This document shows, in pieces, positions 16,501 through 23,858 of a DNA stretch of 64,000 nucleotides; positions within the stretch are counted from its first letter, which is position 1, and each line of letters opens with the position of its first letter. The stretch covers positions 1 through 64,000 of the forward strand of contig JAXDOR010000019.1 of assembly GCA_034668825.1 (NCBI GenBank), in the 5' to 3' direction. A program made the position numbers and the translations under genes. The DNA is from CANKHA01 sp034668825. GTDB lineage: Bacteria > Pseudomonadota > Alphaproteobacteria > Rhizobiales > Xanthobacteraceae. Below the pieces are notes generated by a model. The model was not told where the DNA came from and did not search any database. It was given only the letters and a program-made list of their open reading frames with translations.

Positions 16501-17732
16501 CGGTCGACTTGATCGATCGCAGCAATCGGCGGACCGAAGACGCGCTCGGTGAGCGCCGGGTTTCCCTCGACTCCCTGGTGTCGACGCTCGACACTCGGAC
16601 CGAAGACCTTGAGCAACGGCTCAAACGCTTCTCCGGCCTGCTCGACGAGTCGCTCGATGCCGCGGCGAACCGCGCCCGCGACATCGCCCGCGTCGTCTCC
16701 GAGGCAAGCACCGGAGGAGCGCAAGCGATCTCCGAACAGTTCGAACTCGTGCGGTCCGGCGCCGAGGAAGAACGTAAGCATACCATCGAGACGATGCGCG
16801 GCATCTACGAAGAGGTTTCCGGCGATACCCACACGATATTCCGCCAGGCGACCGAACGTTTCAATGAGATCGTCCACGGCATGAAGCACATGGCCGCGGA
16901 AATGCAGCGCGAGCTTGAGACGACGCGTGGCGAACTGCGCCGTGGTATCCTCGAATTGCCGCAGGAAGCCGCGGAAAGCACCGCGCAGATGCGCCGGGTC
17001 ATCGTCGATCAGATCGAAGCGCTGGCTGAGCTCAACCGTATTGTCGCGCGCCACGGCCGCGGCCTGGACGCTGCTGAGCCCAGCCGCCGCAACACCGCTC
17101 CGCGCGAGGAGAGCATCCTCTCCAACGCGGGCGGGCGCAGCGAAACGAGCCGCATCAGCACAGGCGGGGACAATTCGGGTATCGTTTCCGGGTCCGCGCG
17201 CCGTGCGGAAGCCCCGGCGCTCAGTCCTGCCGGCGCCAATGGACGCAGCGGCTGGCTGACCGATCTGCTCAGCCGCGCCTCGCGGCCCGAGGGGGATATG
17301 GGGCCGGAACTGCCGCGCGAGCCGATGCGCGATCTGCCGCGCGAAACGCCGCGGGAGACCTCCCGTGGCGACGAGCGAACGGCGCGTCATTCTATCGAGT
17401 CGCTCGACTCGTTGTCGGTCGACATCGCGCGCATGATCGACCACGACGCCGCTTCTGAACTTTGGGACAAATATAAGCGCGGCGAGCGCAACGTGTTCAC
17501 GCGGCGGCTCTATACGCTGCAGGGGCAGAAGGCATTCGATGAAATTCGCCGGAAGTATCGCTCCGATCGCGAGTTCAAGCAGACGGTCGATCGTTACATC
17601 GCCGAGTTCGAGCGGCTGCTGGAGGAAGTCTCACGCGACGACCGCGGGCAGATCGTGGCGCGAACCTATCTCACCTCGGAGACGGGCAAGGTCTATACCA
17701 TGCTCGCCCATGCCGCCGGCCGCTTCGAGTAA
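13533..17732 (+). CDS. GPR/RgsE-like polar growth coiled-coil membrane protein
   Basis: A 1399-residue protein. A Pro/Ser/Arg-rich cytoplasmic N-terminus (1-110) is followed by two membrane helices (about 116-139 and 151-174) and then about 1000 residues of nearly unbroken amphipathic helix with apolipoprotein-like repeats (VSETAQRITRTLADKGEHI, GDSLVLDLSLRGGDVVANL and so on). A disordered Pro/Arg segment (about 1185-1285) precedes a conserved helical C-terminus with ELWDKYKRGERNVFTRRLY. This plan matches the growth pole ring protein GPR of Agrobacterium and RgsE of Sinorhizobium, which organise polar elongation; here it is shorter than the roughly 2100-residue Agrobacterium protein. Older annotation calls such proteins kinesin-like or septation regulators. 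Assignment rests on architecture, not alignment. Confidence 0.75.
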   Translation: MANNPTKLKDPTEAALSAIQEALSVQDRTPAANGRSASPTNGDAEITSLEAQRRGSRNGNGPTVTSPADEDLFLDETARPTPRAEELPPSRRAANDDRQSIGQILQAVQRRPSRTSYAVATMFTAGWLLASIALGWLYLPEFQVTLSQGQISVPVLLGLGALIFVPIIFFYALAHMAWRSQELRLVAQSMAEVAMRLAEPESVARDSIVSVGQAIRREVAAMGDGVERALARAAELESLVHNEVSALERAYNDNEIRIRGLLQDLAAQRDTLVAQAEQVRNAITSVHLDLSHDITAVSDLVAEKVSETAQRITRTLADKGEHITLALGHAGDSMISALTERGGDLLERLEHTSEETTRAITSASERLTTSLNFKTDHIHEEFAGLATNLTQMVSTQMSGVAKDFEQRSAAVVEGMEERTKQMSGTIIDSTSRIAEIIANRVEEVNSTLKTTGDSLVLDLSLRGGDVVANLEQTGARIADTIVAQSGKVTESFSNSAENFAQVIEAKGDTVKNMLAARLLALEEMFTHGGSELGEKITRDSTMLGNLITRHLTEFDRTVKTYGGELVERLGGRTQEVADAMRTYIDSFDSRVNAKTGEVSSTLDQRLVRFQEALDGRTQTLNDALNTRVMEIATTLADGGKEVVAALDKRINQVTDTINNRGTNLAETIASKIEDIDRALGGRAAEITDNLDSRIGRIQELSTALKVNASDAERTLTELSSNVTGVIKQSAGDAERTLTELSANVTDVIKQNAGDVERSLLGVSAEVARNFVDKADEISSAVSERSAEMALILDRNSSSLLSALTDKSQEFASQVGRATEHALKEIESKGFVFTKAMMDNSNEIARNINQASATATTNVTRSLQELQDATHSAIEQSKKTAAATVSEMLETHGMLRSDTTALFERLREANILLQEVLSGAHENMSSLEHTMVTRVSEFVSTMNELTERSGTAGNQVEEHIGKFHNVTTRVLGDLAQFASQFESHGRGLAEAVDLIDRSNRRTEDALGERRVSLDSLVSTLDTRTEDLEQRLKRFSGLLDESLDAAANRARDIARVVSEASTGGAQAISEQFELVRSGAEEERKHTIETMRGIYEEVSGDTHTIFRQATERFNEIVHGMKHMAAEMQRELETTRGELRRGILELPQEAAESTAQMRRVIVDQIEALAELNRIVARHGRGLDAAEPSRRNTAPREESILSNAGGRSETSRISTGGDNSGIVSGSARRAEAPALSPAGANGRSGWLTDLLSRASRPEGDMGPELPREPMRDLPRETPRETSRGDERTARHSIESLDSLSVDIARMIDHDAASELWDKYKRGERNVFTRRLYTLQGQKAFDEIRRKYRSDREFKQTVDRYIAEFERLLEEVSRDDRGQIVARTYLTSETGKVYTMLAHAAGRFE
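15654..15851 (+). repeat. Three tandem 22-residue repeats inside the GPR-like gene
   Basis: Three consecutive 66-bp units encode residues 708-773. Unit 1 reads ASDAERTLTELSSNVTGVIK plus QS, and unit 2 AGDAERTLTELSANVTDVIK plus QN; 18 of 22 residues are the same. Unit 3 begins AGDVERSLLGVSAEVARNFV and is more diverged. The 22-residue period is that of apolipoprotein-like amphipathic helices. Confidence 0.85.
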
Positions 17733-17735
17733 GGA

Positions 17736-18638
17736 TTAGCGGGACGTAGCGGCCGGGGCCGGCCTCGCCGGCCTGGCGGGAGCGGGGGGCGCCGGGGTCG
17801 ACTCCGGCGTTGTGGTGGCGCTGCTGCCGCCGCCGCCAAAGATGATGCGCGAGGGATTGGCATCGAAGTTTTTGACCGCACGACTGATATCGCCCAGCGT
17901 CCGCCGCCCTTCAACAAGCAATGCATCGAGTTCGCGCACCGTGCGCTTGTCGACATCTTCCGCAAGCACGCGGAATGAGCGCGCCATATTCTTGATCTCG
18001 GCGATTGTACTCTGTGTTTCGGGACCCGTGAGCTTATCCAGCCCCGCAAGGACGCTGTCAAAGCGATCGGATTTCTGCGCCAGCGAGGCGGTGAAGTTCT
18101 CGATATTGTGCACGGTGGCACGCAAACTGGTGTCGCTTTCGGCGAGGAAGGTGTCGATCCGTTGCACAACGCTGTCGATATGCCCCATCGTATCGCGGGC
18201 GCTCTGGGCGAGATCCTGTCCCGCGCCTGGCTCCGCATAGAGCGTCGGCAATTCGTTGTTGACACCTTCGAGCACGGGCGCCGTTTGCGCGCCACCCTTG
18301 AGGGCTACCGAAGCGGCGCCGGTCAGACCCTGATACTCCAGGGTGACCTTGGTATCGGCCCGCACGGGGGTTTGCCTCTCCACCGTCAACGTGGCGACCA
18401 CCTTGTGCGGATCGTCGACATCGAGCTTAAGGTTCGTCACCTCGCCGTATTTAATGCCGTTGAAAAGCACGGAGCTGCCGCGCCGCAGGCCCGAGACCGA
18501 CCCATCGAAGACCGCGCGATAGACGGCGTGATCGCGACTGGCCCCGGTTCGAGAGAACCAATAAACAAAGGCGCACGCAGCGGCGATCACCGCGAGCGTG
18601 AACACTCCGACGAGAACATAGTTCGCTTTGGTTTCCAT
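17736..18638 (-). CDS. mlaD: MlaD-type MCE substrate-binding protein
   Basis: A 300-residue MCE/MlaD protein. One N-terminal membrane anchor (VLVGVFTLAVIAAACAFVYW) is followed by the MCE domain: YRAVFDGSVSGLRRGSSVLF, NGIKYGEVTNLKLDVDDP, and TPVRADTKVTLEYQGLTGAA. A long helical region (about 150-265) and a Pro/Ala-rich tail follow. MCE hexamers form a periplasmic ring or tunnel that moves phospholipids between membranes. It is third in the mlaE-F-D operon, 21 bp after MlaF. The stop lies 3 bp from the convergent stop of the GPR-like gene. The long helical extension beyond the MCE core is typical of alphaproteobacterial versions. Confidence 0.92.
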   Translation of the reverse strand: METKANYVLVGVFTLAVIAAACAFVYWFSRTGASRDHAVYRAVFDGSVSGLRRGSSVLFNGIKYGEVTNLKLDVDDPHKVVATLTVERQTPVRADTKVTLEYQGLTGAASVALKGGAQTAPVLEGVNNELPTLYAEPGAGQDLAQSARDTMGHIDSVVQRIDTFLAESDTSLRATVHNIENFTASLAQKSDRFDSVLAGLDKLTGPETQSTIAEIKNMARSFRVLAEDVDKRTVRELDALLVEGRRTLGDISRAVKNFDANPSRIIFGGGGSSATTTPESTPAPPAPARPARPAPAATSR

Positions 18639-18659
18639 CAGCTCTACTCTACCACAGTG

Positions 18660-19436
18660 TCAAACAGTCATCACGCGCGCACGCTTGCCGTGAAAATAAG
18701 CCTTCACCCACGGATGTTCGCTCGCGAGCAGCGTCGAGATCGGGCCGGTCACCACGACTTTTCCACTCGCGAGTGCCCCGATCCGATCGCACACGGTATG
18801 AAGGCTATCGAGATCGTGGGTCACCATGAATACCGTCAGGCCCAACGTGCGTTGTAACGTGCGGATGAGGTCATCGAACTCGCCCGCGCCTATCGGATCG
18901 AGCCCGGAGGTGGGCTCGTCGAGGAAAACGATGTCGGGATCAAGAGCGAGCGCGCGGGCAAGCGCAACGCGCTTGATCATGCCGCCAGACAGTTGCGACG
19001 GATATTTGTCGCCCACGTCTGGTTTCAATCCCACCATCTCGAGCTTAGCCATCGCCACTTCATCGAGCAGCCGCTCGCTCAGATCGAGATACTCCCGCAT
19101 CGGGAATTGAACGTTCTGGCGCACGGTAAGCGACGAGAACAGCGCGCCCTGCTGGAACAGGATGCCCCAGCGCCGGTCCACTGAAAGGCGCTCCTCCTCG
19201 CTTGCTTGGGCCATATCGACGCCGAACACTTCGATGCTGCCTTGGTGGATAGGCACAAGGCCGATGATGGTGCGGAACAACACCGACTTGCCGGCACCGG
19301 AGGCGCCGACAAAGCCGAGGATCTCGCCGCGATAGACATCCAGCGATAAATGATCGAGCACCGTGGTCTTGCCGAAGCGGACGACAAGATCGCGTACCTT
19401 GATGATCTTCTCTTTGGCTTCCTGTGCCATGCTCAC
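18660..19436 (-). CDS. mlaF: MlaF-type ABC transporter ATPase
   Basis: A 258-residue ABC ATPase with Walker A GFVGASGAGKSVLFRTI, Q-loop WGILFQQGALFSSLTVRQNV, signature SQLSGGMIKRVALARALA, Walker B PDIVFLDEPTSGLDP and H-loop VFMVTHDLDSL. The FQQGALFSSLTV segment is characteristic of MlaF/Ttg2A. It powers lipid transport through the MlaE permease. It overlaps mlaE by 4 bp, so translation is coupled. The usual Mla role is keeping outer-membrane lipid asymmetry. Confidence 0.95.
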   Translation of the reverse strand: MSMAQEAKEKIIKVRDLVVRFGKTTVLDHLSLDVYRGEILGFVGASGAGKSVLFRTIIGLVPIHQGSIEVFGVDMAQASEEERLSVDRRWGILFQQGALFSSLTVRQNVQFPMREYLDLSERLLDEVAMAKLEMVGLKPDVGDKYPSQLSGGMIKRVALARALALDPDIVFLDEPTSGLDPIGAGEFDDLIRTLQRTLGLTVFMVTHDLDSLHTVCDRIGALASGKVVVTGPISTLLASEHPWVKAYFHGKRARVMTV

Positions 19437-20572
19437 ACGTCAATCGCTGCGAAGAACATGGCGAAGACGCCGTCAAGAACGATAACCAGGAAGATCGACT
19501 TCACCACCGACGAGGTGGTCTTCTCGCCGAGCGACTCGGCGCTGCCTTCGACATGCAGGCCCTCAAGACAAGACACCACCCCGATGACCAGCGCCATGAA
19601 TGGCGCCTTGATCATACCGACGGCAAAAGTATTGCCTGAGATCGCCTCATCGAGACGCGCCATAAAAACTTCCGGGCTGATCCCGCCATAGATCCAGGAG
19701 ACGAGGCCGCCGCCATAGAGCGCCGCCATTGAACCAAGAAAAGTGAGGATCGGCAGACCGATCAACAGAGCCACAATGCGCGGCAGGACCAGAACCTCAA
19801 CCGGATCGAAGCCCATGGTGCGCAACGCATCCATCTCCTCGCGCATTTTCATGGAGCCGAGCTCGGCGGTATAGGCGCTGCCCGAGCGGCCGGCCACCAT
19901 GATCGAGACGATAAGCACGCCGACTTCGCGCAGCACCAGGATGCCGACCATGTCGACGACAAACACGTCGGCGCCGAATTTCCGAAAATGGAAGGTGCCC
20001 TGCTGGGCCAGGATGGCGCCGATCAGGAAGGTAATGAGGAGGATAATCGGCACCGCCCGCCAGCCGACCCGCTCGAGATGATGGACTACTGAGGTGATAC
20101 GGAAGCTGCGCGGATGCCTGATCACGCGGCCGGCCGCCACGATCACCGCGCCCAACATCCCCACGATGGCCGTGAGATCTTGGCCGGCTTGGACCATGCT
20201 GCGCCCGACCATCGCAACCCCGGCGATGATGGCGTTTTCATTGGCGGGTGGCGGCGGCGGCGCCCGGTTAGCGCCGCGTACCTCTTTCATCAAATCCTTG
20301 TAGCGCTCGGACAGGTTCACCACACGCGGCGCGCTCTTATCGGTGCTCCGCGCGCGCACCAAACGTTCAAGCAGCCATGCCCCGTAGGTATCGAGCTGCT
20401 CAATACCGCCCATATCGATGTCGACGCTGGTGACCTTCAGAGACTCCTGTGTCACCGCCTCAACCAATGGTTCCAGGGTGTGCGCGGAATCCGAGGTCCA
20501 ACGGCCGGCGGCGGCGAGTTCCAGGCGGTCGCCGCGGATCGTGCTCGTTAACAGGGGCTCGGCGTTCACCAT
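19433..20572 (-). CDS. mlaE: MlaE-type permease fused to an N-terminal STAS domain
   Basis: A 379-residue protein. The N-terminal 110 residues form a STAS-like domain (SVDIDMGGIEQLDTYGAWLL) equivalent to a fused MlaB. The MlaE permease follows with helices such as AVPIILLITFLIGAILAQQG and the family signatures GREVGVLIVSIMVAGRSG-like (LREVGVLIVSIMVAGRSGSA), AELGSMKMREEMDALRTMG and DPVEVLVLPRIVALLIGLP. The start at 20572 is favoured by GGAG just upstream; an in-frame ATG lies at 20581. First gene of the operon. No separate MlaC or outer-membrane MlaA gene is in the window. Confidence 0.93.
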   Translation of the reverse strand: MVNAEPLLTSTIRGDRLELAAAGRWTSDSAHTLEPLVEAVTQESLKVTSVDIDMGGIEQLDTYGAWLLERLVRARSTDKSAPRVVNLSERYKDLMKEVRGANRAPPPPPANENAIIAGVAMVGRSMVQAGQDLTAIVGMLGAVIVAAGRVIRHPRSFRITSVVHHLERVGWRAVPIILLITFLIGAILAQQGTFHFRKFGADVFVVDMVGILVLREVGVLIVSIMVAGRSGSAYTAELGSMKMREEMDALRTMGFDPVEVLVLPRIVALLIGLPILTFLGSMAALYGGGLVSWIYGGISPEVFMARLDEAISGNTFAVGMIKAPFMALVIGVVSCLEGLHVEGSAESLGEKTTSSVVKSIFLVIVLDGVFAMFFAAIDV

Positions 20573-20683
20573 GTACTCCATCCGGCACGGAACCCCGCGC
20601 TCGGCATTTTTACTACGTCAACCAAATCCCGACTTTGTCGTGGTGGTGTGACGCGCCTCCGCCGCCTTAGCCGCAGCTCCATG

Positions 20684-20752
20684 TTAACCACGCGCGTTCT
20701 CGGAGGCTACCAAAGTCGCTAAATATCTTTGTTTGCTAAGGAATATGGTTAA
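20684..20752 (+). promoter_or_regulatory. Divergent promoter region with TTAACCA motifs
   Basis: Between mlaE (leftward) and the dipeptide epimerase (rightward) are TTAACCA at 20684-20690 and ATGGTTAA (reverse of TTAACCAT) at 20745-20752, ten bases before the epimerase ATG. TTAACCAT is the strong half-site of CtrA. Two copies in 180 bp may indicate cell-cycle control of one arm, but no -35/-10 element could be assigned with confidence. Confidence 0.3.
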
Positions 20753-20761
20753 TGTCGGGCC

Positions 20762-21745
20762 ATGACCCTCACCCTTACGGTACGGATTGAGCGCTGGCCG
20801 ATTTTGGGCTCTTTTGCCATCAGTAGAGGGGCCAAAATCGAGGCCGTGGTCGTGCTCGCCGAGCTTACCGACGGCCAGGCCAGAGGCCGAGGCGAATGCG
20901 TCCCCTACGCGCGCTATGGTGAAACCGTCGAACGCGTTGCCGCCGCTATTGCCGCGATGCGCGATCCGATCGCCAACGGCCTCGACCGGGCGGGGTTGCA
21001 GCGCGCCTTGCCCGCGGGTGCGGCGCGCAACGCGCTGGATTGCTCCTTTTGGGACCTCGAGGCCAAGCGCAGCGGCAAGCCGGTGTACGAACTGGCCGGT
21101 CTCGCCCCTCCCCGGCCCCTGGTCACCGCCTTTACCATTTCGCTCGGTACCCCTGAAAGCATGGCAGCAGCCGCGGAAAAGGCTGCCGCGCGCCCGCTGC
21201 TCAAGGTCAAGCTCGGCGGCGACAGCGATTTAGCCTGTATCGCCGCGGTGCGCCGCGCGGCGCCGGAAGCCGAACTCATCGTCGACGCCAACGAGGCCTG
21301 GACCGCGGATAACCTTGCGGAGAATCTCGCGGCCTGTGCCGACGCCGGGGTGACTTTGGTCGAGCAGCCGCTGCCTGCCGGAGGCGACGACCCGCTCGCA
21401 GCGATCCCGCGTCCAATTCCCGTATGCGCCGACGAAAGTGTTCATGATCGCGCATCGCTCGGAGCGCTGATGGGGAAATACGACGCCGTGAACCTCAAGC
21501 TGGATAAGGCCGGCGGATTGACCGAGGCGTTGGCGCTCTCTGACGAGGCGCGACGGCGAGGCCTTGCCGTCATGGCCGGATGCATGGTTTCGACCTCGCT
21601 GGCCATGGCGCCGGCGATGTTGCTGGCGCAAGAGGCCCGCATCGTGGACCTCGATGGTCCTCTCTTGCTGGAAAAGGACCGGCCCGAGGGCCTGCACTAC
21701 GACGGCAGCCTCGTGCATCCTCCCGAGCGCAAGCTATGGGGATGA
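20762..21745 (+). CDS. dgcA: L-Ala-D/L-Glu (dipeptide) epimerase, enolase superfamily
   Basis: A 327-residue enolase-superfamily enzyme. The capping domain has the loop GRGECVPYARYGET. The barrel carries the catalytic bases LLKVKLGG (Lys of the KxK motif) and NLKLDKAGGLTEAL (second Lys), metal ligands in ELIVDANEAW (Asp), LVEQPLPAG (Glu) and PVCADESVHD (Asp), and a GCMVSTSLAMAPAM end strand. These are the signatures of L-Ala-D/L-Glu epimerases (YcjG/YkfB), which let the cell recycle or degrade the murein dipeptide L-Ala-D-Glu. Closely related dipeptide epimerases differ in specificity, so the exact substrate is inferred. It stands alone and diverges from mlaE. Confidence 0.88.
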   Translation: MTLTLTVRIERWPILGSFAISRGAKIEAVVVLAELTDGQARGRGECVPYARYGETVERVAAAIAAMRDPIANGLDRAGLQRALPAGAARNALDCSFWDLEAKRSGKPVYELAGLAPPRPLVTAFTISLGTPESMAAAAEKAAARPLLKVKLGGDSDLACIAAVRRAAPEAELIVDANEAWTADNLAENLAACADAGVTLVEQPLPAGGDDPLAAIPRPIPVCADESVHDRASLGALMGKYDAVNLKLDKAGGLTEALALSDEARRRGLAVMAGCMVSTSLAMAPAMLLAQEARIVDLDGPLLLEKDRPEGLHYDGSLVHPPERKLWG

Positions 21746-21899
21746 GCAGGCCCGGATGAAGTTGCCTAGCGGGGTCGAATCGACGAACCATTCGCTACGC
21801 GATTAGTTGGAGGAAGATTCCGGGATGATTGACCATTTTAGCGATCGCGCGACCGGATCGATCATAATAGCCCGTCTATCCGGACTTCGCGATTAGAGC

Positions 21900-23030
21900 A
21901 TGTCCAACGATCCCACTTCGCCGCTGACATCGTCATACGCATCCCTGTCCGAAGCGGACTATGACGCGCTTTGCGCGGCGCTCTCGGAAACCGCGCGGGG
22001 ACGCCGCTTCCTTGCCGAATATCTACGTCGCAACCATCCCACCGACACGCAATCGGCTCTGGCGGCGATCCAGCGCATGGAGCAGACGATCAGCGGCGAG
22101 CGCGCGGCGCAATCTTTCGATCGCTTTCGTTTCGATGTCGTCGAGATGGCGGAAGCCATCGCGCGCACCAAGGCTGAGATCGCGGCAATTAAGCCCGATA
22201 TGGAGCGTTACGGAAAGATCGAGGCCGCGACTGAGGAACTGGACTCGATCGTTCACATGACCGAGACGGCGACCTCGCGCATTCTCGCCGCGGCCGAGCA
22301 AATACAGGAGGTCGCTTGGGCTCTCCGCGAGCAAGGCGTCGATAATAACTTGTGCGACCAGCTTGACGCGCAGACGACCGAGATTTTCACCGCTTGCTCA
22401 TTCCAGGACCTGACCGGCCAGCGTACCCGCAAGGTGATCCAGGTGCTGAGTTACCTGGAAGATCGCATCAACGCGATGATTGCCATTTGGGGCGATCAGA
22501 CTCCGCAGCCTACGACAGCCAAAGCGGAGAAAGCGCCCGAGGACCCGTTGATCAACGGTCCCCCGCCGCCGGGGGACGGGCTTCAACAGGCCGACGTGGA
22601 CATGATGATGGAAACGCCGGACCGTCAGGTCGAAGACCGGCGGGATGCCTCGATCGAAGATATTGGCCGGTCCATGCTGGCTCTGGAACCGATCGGGGCG
22701 GCGCTTCCCGATGCGAGCGTTTCGGCGTTGAAGCCAGCGGAGGAAGCGGACCCGGCGGATTTCCTGCTGGAGCCAGCAGCCAATGGAAATTCGTCGGAAA
22801 AGCAGGCGCCGCCCGCAACGGAAGCCACATCAATCGCCCAACTGGTCCGTCTGCTTCCTGCAACGTCGTTGGAAAGTGCAGCTGGTGCGGAACCTACATG
22901 TGGTGATGCGGAAATTCTCGCGAGGCCCTTCCCTGTTTCTCCACCGAAGCCGGCGATGGCGGTACAGAATGATTTGCTCGCCCCACTTCGCGCGCTGAGC
23001 GACGAAGAAAAGATCGCGCTGTTTAGCTGA
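21900..23030 (+). CDS. CheZ-like CheY-P phosphatase
   Basis: A 376-residue protein. The N-terminal 200 residues are helical and end in the CheZ catalytic helix: QLDAQTTEIFTACSFQDLTG followed by QRTRKVIQVLSYLEDRI. In CheZ the Gln of the FQDLTGQ segment attacks CheY-phosphate, and both Asp and Gln are present here. The C-terminal half is acidic and low in complexity (PPPPGDGLQQADVDMMME) and finishes with LLAPLRALSDEEKIALFS, which could act as a CheY-binding tail as in E. coli CheZ. It would speed dephosphorylation of a receiver in chemotaxis or another pathway. No che genes are next to it, so the partner receiver lies elsewhere. Confidence 0.8.
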   Translation: MSNDPTSPLTSSYASLSEADYDALCAALSETARGRRFLAEYLRRNHPTDTQSALAAIQRMEQTISGERAAQSFDRFRFDVVEMAEAIARTKAEIAAIKPDMERYGKIEAATEELDSIVHMTETATSRILAAAEQIQEVAWALREQGVDNNLCDQLDAQTTEIFTACSFQDLTGQRTRKVIQVLSYLEDRINAMIAIWGDQTPQPTTAKAEKAPEDPLINGPPPPGDGLQQADVDMMMETPDRQVEDRRDASIEDIGRSMLALEPIGAALPDASVSALKPAEEADPADFLLEPAANGNSSEKQAPPATEATSIAQLVRLLPATSLESAAGAEPTCGDAEILARPFPVSPPKPAMAVQNDLLAPLRALSDEEKIALFS

Positions 23031-23073
23031 GCTCGGTCCCGCGACGCCAACGCGTTTCCGATCAGAGCAGCCT

Positions 23074-23232
23074 GTGAGCCGAGACGCCCCAAGCTATCTC
23101 GTCGTCATCGACCGCACCGACAATAGCTTCCGCACAAGGATGCTGGCGCCGTCAGCAGCAGCGGCCTATTGTCAATTCGAATTGATTGACGCGGAGTACA
23201 ACGGCGGTCCGGCCCGAGATACGACCCAATAG
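23074..23232 (+). CDS. Possible 52-residue small protein
   Basis: A GTG-started frame reads VSRDAPSYLVVIDRTDNSFR and ends GGPARDTTQ. The TAG stop overlaps the AGGAGGG ribosome site of the next gene, an arrangement consistent with coupled translation. Composition is protein-like, with no obvious membrane segment. No ribosome site is visible before the GTG and I know no homologue, so the call is weak. Confidence 0.25.
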   Translation: MSRDAPSYLVVIDRTDNSFRTRMLAPSAAAAYCQFELIDAEYNGGPARDTTQ

Positions 23233-23242
23233 GAGGGTTATC

Positions 23243-23845
23243 ATGGTGCGAAGAATCACATTTTCGCTCTTGCTCGCTCTAATGGTTTGCGAGGCTGCGG
23301 GGGCCGGAAGCCGCGATGCGGGCGCCCAAGATAGGTTGCCAGTTCACTTGGCAGCGTTGGCGCCCCCCAGATCGGAGGACGTTCCAAACTTCCATCAAGT
23401 GACTACAAACCTTTACCGTAGTGGTCAGCCGGGCGAAACCGGTTTCCGCCTGCTTGCGGAGCAGTACGGCATACGCACAGTGATCAGCTTGAGAACGATA
23501 GGCCAAGACGAGCCTCTCACGCTTGGACTTGGTTTACGTCTTCTGCGGTTTCCGCTGCATGCGGCAACGATTGAGCGAGATCGAAAGAATATAATTGCTG
23601 CGCTTCGGGCCCTTCGTACAGCGACCAAACAAGCACCAACATTACTGCACTGCGAGCATGGCTCCGACCGCACTGGATTGATCACCGCGCTTTATCGCAT
23701 CCTCTATCAAAATTGGAGCAAGGCAGCCGCATTGCAAGAGATGCAAGGCAAGGCTTACGGATTTCATACGATTTGGGGAAACATCCCGCGCTTTGTTCAG
23801 GAGCTGGACGTTGCCCAGTTCCGGCGTGAGGTAGGCATGTCCTGA
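23243..23845 (+). CDS. Exported tyrosine/dual-specificity phosphatase-like protein
   Basis: A 200-residue protein with a hydrophobic signal segment (ITFSLLLALMVCEAAG), so it is probably exported. The phosphatase domain has NFHQVTTNLYRSGQPGETGF at its start and the P-loop LLHCEHGSDRTGLITALYR, i.e. C-x5-R with catalytic Cys and Arg. The general acid probably lies in the segment around LGLRLLRFPLHA. This matches the DSP-like phosphatases common in rhizobia and related to plant/fungal atypical DSPs. AGGAGGG six bases before the ATG fixes the start; a longer in-frame form from 23186 lacks a ribosome site. The alpha/beta hydrolase gene starts 13 bp downstream. Confidence 0.85.
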   Translation: MVRRITFSLLLALMVCEAAGAGSRDAGAQDRLPVHLAALAPPRSEDVPNFHQVTTNLYRSGQPGETGFRLLAEQYGIRTVISLRTIGQDEPLTLGLGLRLLRFPLHAATIERDRKNIIAALRALRTATKQAPTLLHCEHGSDRTGLITALYRILYQNWSKAAALQEMQGKAYGFHTIWGNIPRFVQELDVAQFRREVGMS

Positions 23846-23858
23846 ACCGGCGACAACA

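Noticed and set aside
16233..17444. 403-codon minus-strand frame
   Set aside because: Antisense to the coiled-coil part of the GPR-like gene; repeats of a real protein read backwards often stay open.
21796..21897. Direct repeat CGCGATTAG (two copies) before the CheZ-like gene
   Set aside because: Nine bases, unequal flanks and no palindrome; too weak to call a regulatory site.
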